Assembly: GCA_947568605.1 (NCBI GenBank)
Contig: CANOPV010000006.1
Location: 1 to 13,176 of the forward strand
From: an uncultured Clostridium sp.
GTDB lineage: Bacteria > Bacillota > Clostridia > TANB77 > CAG-508
Direction: 5' to 3'
DNA: 13,176 bases
Shown here: positions 1-6,011 of the stretch, in pieces
Numbering within the stretch: position 1 is the stretch's first letter
Layout of the letters: the number at the start of each line of letters is the position of its first letter
The notes under the pieces: model-generated
What the model was told of the DNA's origin: nothing
Databases searched by the model: none
What the model saw: the letters and a program-made list of their open reading frames with translations, nothing else
Made by a program: the position numbers and the translations under genes

Positions 1-207
1 TTCATAAATATTAATATATTGATGAATAGTATTTTTTAATTCTTCCTTTTCTAATCTTTTCTTTTTTATTTTTGTCCATTTTTTTGCTTGTACTATGTCT
101 GTTGTAGTATAAAAACCTTTTCCAAAATCTGTTCTATTATTTAATATTTCTAAATTAGGTTCTTCTACAATAAATGTACTTCCGTGATATATTTTCAAAA
201 TAATCAT
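1..207 (-). CDS. DUF3990 family protein (ADP-ribosyltransferase-like), 3' part missing
   Basis: Sixty-nine codons are visible before the gene runs off the left edge. The N-terminus reads IYHGST, then DFGKGFYTTT and QAKKW, the signature of DUF3990, a family with an ADP-ribosyltransferase-like fold often found in toxin-antitoxin or accessory loci. YHGS and the FGKGFYTT segment correspond to the NAD-binding core; the catalytic C-terminal half lies outside the window. Two starts are possible. The ATG at 207 abuts the purine-rich AAAGAGAG with no spacing. A TTG at 198 lies about 9 bases after it and gives the usual family N-terminus (M)KIYHGS, so 198 may be the true start. A sigma-A-like promoter lies just upstream. 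Family assignment is fairly firm. Toxin activity is inferred, and no antitoxin partner is visible. Confidence 0.8.
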   Translation of the reverse strand, partial: MIILKIYHGSTFIVEEPNLEILNNRTDFGKGFYTTTDIVQAKKWTKIKKKRLEKEELKNTIHQYINIYE

Positions 208-229
208 CTCTCTTTATTAATTTTAATAT

Positions 230-258
230 ATGTTATCATAAAAGGAAATTGTTATCAA
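230..258 (-). promoter_or_regulatory. Promoter of the DUF3990 gene
   Basis: On the minus strand TTGATA (253-258), a 17-base spacer and TAACAT (230-235) form a sigma-A-type promoter about 25 bases before the start codon. It lies in the short gap after the flippase gene, so the DUF3990 gene need not depend on read-through. Confidence 0.5.
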
Positions 259-275
259 TACTAATTGTAAAAATT

Positions 276-1928
276 TTACTTATATATTTTAAATCTGACT
301 AAAACTTCATACAATTTATTTCCAAAAGGTATCATTTTTATTTCTTCTTCGCTTAATATCTTCATTATTAAAATACACATTACATATACAATAATTGCTA
401 TTAAAATTGCAATTATTGTAGAAATGCTTCCTGAAATGATATTTGAACATAATTTATATATTAAAAATGCAGATGCTCCCATTATGCAGGTTGCCAAAAT
501 AGGTTTAAATATATTATTTTTAAAATTTAATTTAATATCTAAATGTTTTTTTAATGTTAAAAATGATATTAAAAATGCTATTAATTGACATACAAATGAA
601 CTTATCTCTGCTCCATATACATTTATATTAGGATTACTTATTAAAATTGTATTTAATATAAATTTAACACCACATCCAAATAAAAGTGCTATTGCTGGAA
701 TATATGCTTTATTTAATCCATATAATCCCCCATTTATTGTATTATTTAATGCATTTAAAATCATTTGTACTGTTGCTAATTGTAATAATAATGCACCATC
801 TGATGCTGTTGGATATAATAATTTTAATATTGGATTTGCTAAAACACTTAACCCCATTGCACAAGGTAAAATAATTATTAATGATGCAAAAATAGAAAAT
901 GACATTTTATTTCCTGCTGATTTTTTATCTTTTCTTGCTATTGCTGAAGAAATTTCTGGTACTAATGCTGTACAAAACGCTAAATTTACTGCTAATGGTA
1001 AATTTGTTATAGTTTCTACTTTTGATAATAATCCTGCAAGTTCCATTGCTTTTTCTTCTAAGGCTAATTTTGTTGGTATTATATTTTGATATGCTTGTTG
1101 TATAAAATTGCTTATTGTTGCAGTATCTATTAAAGAATTTATAACTGAGATTACAGAACCAAAAGTCATAGGTATTGAAAGTGCTAAAATGGTTTTTACC
1201 ATTTTTATAACATCTTTTCTTTCTTGTATTATTGAAAATTTTTCATCTTGTTTTGATATACTTTTTTTATTTTTTCTATATATTATTACTAAGTATGAAA
1301 ATGAGATTAAAACAGCCAAAGTAGTAGATAAATTTCCACCTGCTGCCATTATGTATGGTTCTTTTCCAATTAAAGCATATACAAATGTTATTGAAAGTAC
1401 ACAATTAAAAAATTGTTCCAAAGTTTGAGATATACTTGTTTGTTTCATTGTTCCTAAACCTGAAAAATATCCTCTTAATACTGATGATGCTGATACAAAT
1501 AAAATAGCAGGTGCTAATACTTTTAATACATATTTTACATCTGGAACATTTAATAAATTTGTTGCTATGAATTCTGCACCAAAGAATAACAATAATGAAA
1601 ATATTAGTCCTATTATTGTAAATAAGTATAATGAGGTTTTAAATATTTTATATGCTGCTTTGTGGTTTCCTACTGCTTCTCTTTCAGATACTAATTTTGA
1701 TATTACATTTGGTATTCCTATTGATGACAAAGTTAATAATAGTGCATATATTTGATATCCTGTTGAATAATATCCATTTCCTACATTTCCAAAGCCTTCT
1801 ACATTTGTTATTACTATTTTATATATTAAACCTAATACTTTAACTAATATTTGTGAACATACTAACATTAATACATTTTTTATAAATGAATTTGTTTTAT
1901 TTCTTTTTATACTATTTTCTTGCTCCAA
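276..1928 (-). CDS. SpoVB/MurJ-like polysaccharide biosynthesis flippase (MOP superfamily)
   Basis: This 550-residue protein is strongly hydrophobic throughout and fits about 14 membrane helices, the usual size and layout of the SpoVB/MurJ/Wzx branch of the MOP exporter superfamily. After a short polar N-terminus it has the helix-1 region VLMLVCSQILVKVLGLIYKI, then GNGYYSTGYQIYALLLTLSS, IGIPNVISKLVSER and LRGYFSGLGTMKQTSISQTLEQ, all typical of clostridial SpoVB-type proteins. Members move lipid-linked cell-wall or polysaccharide precursors across the membrane; whether this one serves lipid II in growth or sporulation cannot be told. The start is TTG at 1928, supported by AGGGGG seven bases upstream; the first internal ATG would lose the first 20 residues. 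It has its own near-consensus promoter behind the terminator of the upstream gene, so it is probably a single-gene unit. Confidence 0.88.
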   Translation of the reverse strand: MEQENSIKRNKTNSFIKNVLMLVCSQILVKVLGLIYKIVITNVEGFGNVGNGYYSTGYQIYALLLTLSSIGIPNVISKLVSEREAVGNHKAAYKIFKTSLYLFTIIGLIFSLLLFFGAEFIATNLLNVPDVKYVLKVLAPAILFVSASSVLRGYFSGLGTMKQTSISQTLEQFFNCVLSITFVYALIGKEPYIMAAGGNLSTTLAVLISFSYLVIIYRKNKKSISKQDEKFSIIQERKDVIKMVKTILALSIPMTFGSVISVINSLIDTATISNFIQQAYQNIIPTKLALEEKAMELAGLLSKVETITNLPLAVNLAFCTALVPEISSAIARKDKKSAGNKMSFSIFASLIIILPCAMGLSVLANPILKLLYPTASDGALLLQLATVQMILNALNNTINGGLYGLNKAYIPAIALLFGCGVKFILNTILISNPNINVYGAEISSFVCQLIAFLISFLTLKKHLDIKLNFKNNIFKPILATCIMGASAFLIYKLCSNIISGSISTIIAILIAIIVYVMCILIMKILSEEEIKMIPFGNKLYEVLVRFKIYK

Positions 1929-1959
1929 AATATTTCCCCCTACTTAATTATATATTGTG

Positions 1960-1988
1960 ATTATATTACATTAGATTGGTTTTTGCAA
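1960..1988 (-). promoter_or_regulatory. Promoter of the flippase gene
   Basis: TTGCAA (1983-1988), a 17-base spacer and a perfect TATAAT (1960-1965) on the minus strand, about 30 bases upstream of the TTG start. This is one of the best promoter matches in the window. Confidence 0.7.
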
Positions 1989-2003
1989 TATATAATACAT
2001 AAA

Positions 2004-2035
2004 AATAAATCTCAGAAAAAAATCTGAGATTTATT
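2004..2035 (-). terminator. Intrinsic terminator of the C39-like peptidase gene
   Basis: A perfect 13-bp inverted repeat (arms 2023-2035 and 2004-2016) around a 6-base loop. On the minus strand it is followed by a U-rich tail (TTTTTAT). It sits about 20 bases after the peptidase stop codon. A related hairpin follows the paralogous gene at 2900-2927. Confidence 0.75.
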
Positions 2036-2056
2036 AAAAGTTTTCCTTTTTTGTTA

Positions 2057-2713
2057 TTACAGCCAAAGCCAAGCCACATTGGTACTTTTGAAGACTTCCA
2101 AGCAATCTTTTTTCACTCTTTCTTTGCTGTTACTATCCTCAATGATTAACAAATTTCCCTTTTTGCCTATCACATTTATAAAGTGTGAACCTTCTCTATT
2201 GGGGTCATTGTGGTATTTTTGGTTACTAATAAGCAAAGTTACTATTTTACCCGCCTTTAAATTGTCAAAAACTTCTTGATATTTTATTGCTCTATTGCAA
2301 AAGCCGTTTTTGTACATATCAAACAAATTGTGATATGTTCCTCTAATTTCCAAAACACCATCATCTTTTTTTACTTCGCAAAGATAACCTTTTTGGTATG
2401 CCTCATCTGCTAATTGTGCTATATTTATTTTTTTTCCTTTGGCTCTTAATGCGTGTTCCAAAGCATAAATTGCACAACCAGACTTTTGAAGTGTTGTATT
2501 CGGTCCGTATGGAATAGGAACTGCGTCTAACTCGCTGTTGTAGTAAATTCTTTCAGCAGTCACTGGCTTAATATCGCCATATAACTTTTCATCAAAATTA
2601 CTTAATGACAATTGAAACTTTTCGCTTATCTGGCTGTTAACCCTTTTATGTGTTTCCCAGTCAGAAGGAGTTTCTTCCCGCTTTGCTAAAATAACCTTTT
2701 CTGTAATCTCCAT
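2057..2713 (-). CDS. C39-like (papain-fold) cysteine peptidase
   Basis: The 218-residue protein has no signal peptide or membrane segment. Residues 75-85 (LQKSGCAIYAL) hold a Cys at 80 at the start of a helix, residues 175-180 (GSHFIN) a His at 177, and 191-196 (IEDSNS) an Asp193/Asn195. This Cys-His-Asp/Asn order and spacing, with GSHFINV followed by two strands, is that of C39-like papain-fold peptidases. Residues 1-70 form an extra N-terminal region shared with the paralog at 2992-3330. The ATG at 2713 follows AGGAGG by nine bases. The gene has its own promoter, a structured leader and a terminator. Base composition is visibly less AT-biased than the flanking genes, suggesting a different history. 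The substrate is unknown. The family call is good; specific function is not assigned. Confidence 0.7.
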   Translation of the reverse strand: MEITEKVILAKREETPSDWETHKRVNSQISEKFQLSLSNFDEKLYGDIKPVTAERIYYNSELDAVPIPYGPNTTLQKSGCAIYALEHALRAKGKKINIAQLADEAYQKGYLCEVKKDDGVLEIRGTYHNLFDMYKNGFCNRAIKYQEVFDNLKAGKIVTLLISNQKYHNDPNREGSHFINVIGKKGNLLIIEDSNSKERVKKDCLEVFKSTNVAWLWL

Positions 2714-2739
2714 TGTAGATTACCTCCTCATTAAAATTT

Positions 2740-2820
2740 TAAATGTGTAATAGTTGACTAGGCTATTATTTTTCCACATTTACTATGTTTTTCGCTTTTA
2801 GCATGTTTTTACATAGAAAC
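2740..2820 (-). promoter_or_regulatory. Structured leader RNA, copy 1
   Basis: This lies in the transcribed leader of the C39-like gene (predicted start near 2828). Helix A pairs 2811-2816 with 2783-2788 (6 bp) around a region containing GCUAAAAGC. Helix B pairs 2775-2782 with 2740-2747 (8 bp); after an asymmetric GAAAAA bulge it continues as 6 bp (2763-2768 with 2748-2753) closed by a nine-base loop CCUAGUCAA. The element is about 87% identical to the leader at 3357-3438, with compensatory changes in helix A. It also contains an ATG opening a short reading frame (MWKNNSLVNYY...) whose stop overlaps the downstream AGGAGG. I do not recognise it as a known riboswitch. Confidence 0.6.
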
Positions 2821-2834
2821 ACTATACTAGTTAT

Positions 2835-2863
2835 AGTTTATCATTTTTTACATAATATGTCAA
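2835..2863 (-). promoter_or_regulatory. Promoter of the C39-like peptidase gene
   Basis: On the minus strand a consensus TTGACA (2858-2863), a 17-base spacer and TAAACT (2835-2840). It places transcription start near 2828, so the leader element at 2740-2820 is transcribed. Confidence 0.65.
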
Positions 2864-2899
2864 ATTTCTAGCAAATTAAATGTATGTAATTAAAAGAAA

Positions 2900-2927
2900 T
2901 TAAGTCCCAGAAATATCTGAGACTTAA
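2900..2927 (-). terminator. Intrinsic terminator of the truncated peptidase paralog
   Basis: A 12-bp stem (2916-2927 with 2900-2911, one G-U pair in the minus-strand RNA) with a four-base loop, followed on the minus strand by TTTCTTTTAA. It shares the CTCAG...CTGAG-type core and the preceding GGAAAAC stretch with the terminator at 2004-2035, so the duplicated units match at their 3' ends as well. Confidence 0.7.
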
Positions 2928-2991
2928 AGTAAAGGTTTTCCTCTTTTAAAATCTTAATAAAGATTGTTAATTTGTGTTTAGTAAAAACATT

Positions 2992-3330
2992 TTATGCTAC
3001 TGCACAAAATTCCTTTTTCGTTACATCTTGTAACAAATCAGGATATGTTCCACAACCTTTAAAAAGATTTCTTATTTTAGAGGTTTTTTCGAGCATCGAT
3101 ATTGCGCAACGGCTAGGCAAGCCAAAAGTAGCGTTTTTTAATTCAGGTTGAACATTCCCACTGCCATTATAAAGTCTTGCATAAGGTGTATGATTGGTAT
3201 TACCATACACTGTTGCATCAAAACTTTCAAGTATTTTCTGAAATTCACTCTTTTTTGGCTTAGAAATACTCAATCTTTTTGGCGTTTCTAACCGTTGCGC
3301 TAATTTGACGCCTTCTTTTGTAATCTTCAT
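2992..3330 (-). CDS. Truncated paralog of the C39-like peptidase, catalytic His region absent
   Basis: This 112-residue protein aligns with the neighbouring 218-residue C39-like protein. Shared segments are the start (M-ITK...LA-R-ETP), FDATVYGN against FDEKLYGD, residues 71-80 (LPSRCAISML) against LQKSGCAIYAL, and GTYPDLLQDVTKKEFCAVA against GTYHNLFDMYKNGFCNRA. Cys75 matches the catalytic Cys, but about 25 residues are missing after it and the protein ends before the region carrying the His and Asp/Asn, so it cannot be an active peptidase of this type. The start ATG (3330) lies 12 bases from AAGGAGG, a long spacing; AGGAGGTAATC is conserved between the two genes. Promoter, leader and terminator are all intact. 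It may be a decaying duplicate or a non-catalytic partner or decoy; the intact expression signals favour it still being made. Confidence 0.6.
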   Translation of the reverse strand: MKITKEGVKLAQRLETPKRLSISKPKKSEFQKILESFDATVYGNTNHTPYARLYNGSGNVQPELKNATFGLPSRCAISMLEKTSKIRNLFKGCGTYPDLLQDVTKKEFCAVA

Positions 3331-3356
3331 TTTGGATGATTACCTCCTTATAACTC

Positions 3357-3438
3357 TAAATGTGGTAATAGTTGACTAGACTATAATTTTTCCACATTTA
3401 CCACGTTTTTTGCTTTTAGCCTGCTTTTACGCGGAAAC
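3357..3438 (-). promoter_or_regulatory. Structured leader RNA, copy 2
   Basis: Second copy of the leader at 2740-2820. Helix A pairs 3429-3434 with 3401-3406; helix B pairs 3392-3400 with 3357-3365 (9 bp), and 3381-3384 pair with 3368-3371 around loop UCUAGUCAA. Relative to copy 1, helix A has two fully compensated pairs (U-A to C-G) and one A-U to G-U change. That last pair works only in the minus-strand RNA (it would be A-C in plus-strand RNA), which fits the direction of transcription. The short frame MWKNYSLVNYYHI also occurs here, ending at TAG in helix B. Confidence 0.6.
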
Positions 3439-3455
3439 AGTAAGTTTACTAATCT

Positions 3456-3484
3456 ATTTTAACATATTTTATTCAGTTAATCAA
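3456..3484 (-). promoter_or_regulatory. Promoter of the truncated peptidase paralog
   Basis: TTGATT (3479-3484), a 17-base spacer and TAAAAT (3456-3461) on the minus strand. The -35 box overlaps the stop codon of trmL, so the promoter begins within the end of the preceding gene. Confidence 0.6.
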
Positions 3485-3978
3485 GCAAAATAACTACTAA
3501 TTGTTTCTAAATTTTCAAATTTTTTTTGTCTTAATACATCATATACAACAATTGAAACTGAATTTGATAAATTTAATGACCTTAATGTCTCTCTCATTGG
3601 TATTCTTATTGTTCTGTCTATATATTTTTGTAATATATCTTCTGGTAGACCTTTTGTTTCTTTTCCAAATAATAAAAAGATTTCTTCCATTTCATTATAA
3701 TTTGGCTCACAATATATATGTTTTCCCTTTGTAGTTACAAAAAACATATTGTTTTCTTCTGGTTTATATTTTTCTAAAAATTCTTTAAATGATTTATGCT
3801 CTTCAATTTCTAGTTTATCCCAATAGTCTAAACCTGCTCTTTTAACAGATTTTTCAGATATGTCAAATCCTAATGGGTGTACTAAATGAAGTTTTGCACC
3901 TGTTGCTGCACAGGTTCTTGCAATATTTCCAGTATTTTGTGGTATTTCTGGCTCAACCATTACTATATTAATTTTCAT
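3481..3978 (-). CDS. trmL: tRNA (cytidine(34)-2'-O)-methyltransferase, TrmL/SPOUT family
   Basis: The 165 residues match the normal TrmL length. Family motifs are the N-terminal EPEIPQNTGNIARTC and GAKLHLVHPLGF, the central LLFGKETKGLP loop, and the C-terminal IPMRETLRSLNLSNSVSIVVYDVLRQ, which form the SPOUT trefoil knot binding S-adenosylmethionine. TrmL homologs methylate the ribose of nucleotide 34 in certain leucine tRNAs, acting as homodimers in the cytoplasm. ATG at 3978 follows AAAGGA at normal spacing. A strong promoter at 4196-4224 would give a leader of about 210 bases that holds a structured RNA and a decayed second copy of this gene's own 3' end (4004-4060). Confidence 0.93.
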   Translation of the reverse strand: MKINIVMVEPEIPQNTGNIARTCAATGAKLHLVHPLGFDISEKSVKRAGLDYWDKLEIEEHKSFKEFLEKYKPEENNMFFVTTKGKHIYCEPNYNEMEEIFLLFGKETKGLPEDILQKYIDRTIRIPMRETLRSLNLSNSVSIVVYDVLRQKKFENLETISSYFA

Positions 3979-4003
3979 ACCAATCCTTTCTATTATGTAA
4001 AAT

Positions 4004-4060
4004 TAATAACTAATTTTTCTAAATTTTCAATTTTTTTGTCTTAATACATCATATATAACA
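4004..4060 (-). pseudogene. Decayed duplicate of the trmL 3' end
   Basis: On the minus strand this stretch repeats the last 20 or so codons of trmL (compare 3486-3552). It encodes VIYDVLRQKK against VVYDVLRQKK, then is out of frame through loss of bases in the A/T run, while nucleotide similarity continues through the ENLE codons. It directly abuts the hairpin at 4056-4089. It is most simply the remains of a second trmL copy whose upstream part was replaced by the structured element. Confidence 0.65.
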
Positions 4061-4189
4061 AATCCACAGGCAAAACCCGTGGATTGTTATTAGATTATTT
4101 GGTAGGAGTCGCCGTTCCTACATCTCTTTTAACCTTAATAGGTGTGTGGTTGCAACATTTTACCACCTCAAATAATCTTTTATTATTGT
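4056..4189 (-). ncRNA. Compact structured RNA, possibly an IS200/IS605 right end / omega-RNA-like remnant
   Basis: A perfect 10-bp stem (4169-4178 with 4092-4101) encloses three smaller hairpins: one within 4140-4168, a 4-bp one at 4132-4143, and a 6-bp one (4116-4121 with 4102-4107) with loop ACGGCGAC. A second, nearly perfect hairpin follows (4076-4089 with 4056-4070). Local composition is more GC-rich than the surroundings. A strong promoter starts it near 4189. The minus strand also has a short open tail, CCNHTPIKVKRDVGTATPTK, ending in the closing stem. Structured tnpB 3' ends followed by a subterminal palindrome are typical of IS200/IS605 elements, but no tnpA, tnpB body or left end is present. 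It could instead be a stand-alone small RNA or a trmL leader. No tRNA fold is present. Confidence 0.45.
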
Positions 4190-4195
4190 ACTTTA

Positions 4196-4224
4196 ATTAT
4201 AGCATTATTATTCTTTTTTGTAAA
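4196..4224 (-). promoter_or_regulatory. Strong extended -10 promoter before the structured RNA and trmL
   Basis: TTTACA (4219-4224), a 17-base spacer and a perfect TATAAT (4196-4201) preceded by TGC, giving an extended -10. It overlaps the last codons of the PBECR-like gene on the same strand. It is among the best promoters in the window and would drive the structured RNA and trmL. Confidence 0.7.
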
Positions 4225-4600
4225 CAATTTTTCCATTATTTTTATAAGATTTTAGTCTATTTCTACCTATTGGAATACAACTTATAATTGAATTTTTATT
4301 ATTTATATTATCATTTTCAACCGCTAATCTTAATACTAAAATTATATTTCCTAAAATATTACTATTTTTATCAATTATTGTTTTTAATAATATTGCTGTA
4401 TTTTCTCTTGTTTTATCTTTTAATATAAAATCTGGATCTTTTATAATTTGCACAAAATATTTTTCATACTTTTCTAGTATCTTAGAATGACGTTCTTCTA
4501 TGTGTTTTCTCTGTTTTACTGTTAATATAACTTCATCAGTGATTATTTTATCTGAAATTTCTAAAAATAATTTCAAATCTATTTTACCTATGTAATTCAA
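4208..4600 (-). CDS. PBECR-type (barnase-EndoU-ColicinE5/D-RelE-like) nuclease domain protein
   Basis: The 130-residue protein carries the pattern of the phage/clostridial PBECR family: LTVKQRKHIEERH (26-38), a helix, DPDFILKDK (55-63), NTAILLKTI (67-75), a strand pair ending ILVLRLAV, NSIISCIPIGRNR (103-115) and a final KIVYKKE. Members have an RNase-like fold related to barnase, EndoU and RelE toxins and are common in Clostridia; their cellular role is mostly unknown. Conserved His38 and the Arg residues near 113-115 are candidates for catalysis. The start is TTG at 4600, supported by AGAGGT seven bases upstream; no suitable ATG exists. No partner gene overlaps it, and it has its own promoter. 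Family call is moderately firm, toxin function inferred. Confidence 0.65.
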   Translation of the reverse strand: MNYIGKIDLKLFLEISDKIITDEVILTVKQRKHIEERHSKILEKYEKYFVQIIKDPDFILKDKTRENTAILLKTIIDKNSNILGNIILVLRLAVENDNINNKNSIISCIPIGRNRLKSYKNNGKIVYKKE

Positions 4601-4679
4601 TAATATTACCTCTTTATAGTGATTTTATTAGGCTGAAATCGCCTTTTGATATTTTTTGTTTTTGCTAAGTAGTAATTTG

Positions 4680-4708
4680 ATTTTATAATTTAAAATAATA
4701 TAATTCAA
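4680..4708 (-). promoter_or_regulatory. Promoter of the PBECR-like gene
   Basis: TTGAAT (4703-4708), a 17-base spacer and TAAAAT (4680-4685) on the minus strand, about 80 bases before the TTG start. The leader contains a short AGGC/GCCT hairpin near 4630-4644. The 257-base gap 4601-4857 holds only this and the divergent promoter. Confidence 0.5.
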
Positions 4709-4789
4709 TTTTTATAAAAAATATATTAATTATTTTATACAATATAAATATTTTTGTCAACAAAAAATTCGTTTTTTTTCACTTTTCTA

Positions 4790-4816
4790 TTGAATTTATT
4801 TTACTTTTGATATACT
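4790..4816 (+). promoter_or_regulatory. Promoter of the DUF4912 gene
   Basis: TATACT (4811-4816) preceded by TGA gives an extended -10, with TTGAAT (4790-4795) upstream at a short 15-base spacing. It is 42 bases before the ATG. The extended -10 makes it credible despite the spacer. Confidence 0.45.
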
Positions 4817-4857
4817 ATATAAGAAGAAATTTATGCACTTACTAAGGAGGAAATTAT

Positions 4858-5835
4858 ATGCCAAGAAGTACTAATGATTCTGATGAAAAAAATGTAACAA
4901 AAAGAGTAAAAAAAGTAAATGATATTACTGAAAAAACTGAAAATAAAAGTAGCAAAAAAAGCACTGCAAAAAAATCTAGTACTACATCTAAAAGTAAAAA
5001 GACTGATGAAATAGAAAATAAAACACAAAAAAGTCCCACTAAGAAATCTAACACTACTAAAACTAAAACAGATAAAACTGCTACAATATCTGATAAACAA
5101 AATAAAACAACCAAAACTACAAAATCTAAATCTAAAAAAGCAACAAAAAAAAGCTCTGATAAAAAAGTAACAAAATTTGAAACTTCTGAATCTAAAACTA
5201 CAAAAAAAGCATTATCTACTACTAGAAAAAGAAAATCTACTAAAAAAGAAGAAATTTTAAACAGTTTAGAATATTATGATTTACCATATAGATATAATCA
5301 AACTATTGTAAAAATACTTGCACAAACACCTAATACACTATTTATATATTGGGATATATCTGATGAAGACAGAAAAAAACTAGAAGAAATATATGGAAAT
5401 GATTTCTTTTCTAATACTAAACCTGTATTAATAATTCACAATGAAACAAAAAATTATAGTTTTGAAATAGATATTAATGATTTTGCAAATAGTTGGTACT
5501 TAAATATTACTGATACAGATTGTAAATATAATATTGAACTTGGAAGAAGATTTATTAATAATGATAATATATCAAATGAAAATATATCTAGTAATATAAA
5601 TGATTATATATATATTTCCTCATCAAATAAACTTATTACACCAAATGACCATATTTTATTATCAGATTTGAAAAATAACACTAATATTCAATTTCAAAAT
5701 GTAAAAACTAATAATTATTATATTAAAAATATTAATACAAAACCAATTTTGAATTTATATGAAGAATTGTATTCAAAAGAAATTTTAGAAGATTTGCCGT
5801 TTAACAACCCATCTTCTTCAAATGTTAAAAAATAA
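4858..5835 (+). CDS. DUF4912 protein with a long Lys/Ser/Thr-rich N-terminal tail
   Basis: ATG at 4858 follows AAGGAGG. Residues 1-130 are low-complexity, almost only Lys, Ser, Thr, Asn and Glu in KKS/TTK-type runs, strongly basic and presumably disordered, like histone H1 or bacterial DNA-binding tails. Residues about 137-232 form the DUF4912 domain: YYDLPYRYNQTIVKILAQTP, LFIYWDISDED, KPVLIIHNETKNYSFEIDI and SWYLNITDTDCKYNIELGRRF. The domain looks like a beta-sandwich with a carbohydrate-binding-like FxYWDIS core. The C-terminal 90 residues are Asn/Ile-rich and not recognised. Family knowledge: DUF4912 genes often sit beside GH57 branching enzymes, exactly as here, so a role in binding or organising storage glucan is a fair inference. 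The basic tail might bind nucleic acid or polyanions. Confidence 0.8.
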   Translation: MPRSTNDSDEKNVTKRVKKVNDITEKTENKSSKKSTAKKSSTTSKSKKTDEIENKTQKSPTKKSNTTKTKTDKTATISDKQNKTTKTTKSKSKKATKKSSDKKVTKFETSESKTTKKALSTTRKRKSTKKEEILNSLEYYDLPYRYNQTIVKILAQTPNTLFIYWDISDEDRKKLEEIYGNDFFSNTKPVLIIHNETKNYSFEIDINDFANSWYLNITDTDCKYNIELGRRFINNDNISNENISSNINDYIYISSSNKLITPNDHILLSDLKNNTNIQFQNVKTNNYYIKNINTKPILNLYEELYSKEILEDLPFNNPSSSNVKK

Positions 5836-5856
5836 TTTTAAATTTTTATACTTCGA

Positions 5857-6005
5857 TTGCTTCGGCTTAAAATTATTTTTTTATACAAATTAAATATTCA
5901 ATTCTTCGCTAAAATATTTAAAAATATGCTTTTGGCTCCAATCGCTTCGCGAAGTTGTCGCACGCAAAAGCAATTTTTAAATACTTTTTAGCTCGAATTT
6001 CATTT
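5857..6005. repeat. Dispersed palindromic repeat R1, copy 1
   Basis: The core at 5899-5999 is an imperfect palindrome with arms of about 36 bases (AATTCTTCGCTAAAATATTT... against ...TTTTTAGCTCGAATT) around a GC-richer centre holding CTTCGCGAAG. It is the reverse orientation of the copies at 11202-11376 and 12432-12578. With the next palindrome it fills the 320-base gap between the DUF4912 and GH57 genes. Confidence 0.75.
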
Positions 6006-6011
6006 TAAATA

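Noticed and set aside
686..1843. Several plus-strand frames opposite the flippase gene
   Set aside because: Antisense readings of a hydrophobic AT-rich gene; composition and lack of ribosome binding sites mark them as spurious.
2740..3438. Known c-di-GMP, purine, preQ1, SAM, TPP or glutamine riboswitch
   Set aside because: The core sequences I know for these classes are not present in either leader copy; a covariance search would be needed to exclude rarer classes.
4092..4178. tRNA-like cloverleaf
   Set aside because: A closing stem with three hairpins suggests a cloverleaf, but there is no T-loop, anticodon arm of correct size or CCA-adjacent acceptor geometry.
4084..4287. A 67-residue plus-strand frame over the structured RNA
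   Set aside because: It has no ribosome binding site, covers the hairpins and promoter of the opposite strand, and its tail is an antisense reading of the PBECR-like gene.
4831..5114. Two Phe/Ser- or Leu/Val-rich frames on the minus strand under the DUF4912 gene
   Set aside because: They are antisense readings of the Lys/Ser/Thr low-complexity coding region and have no start signals.
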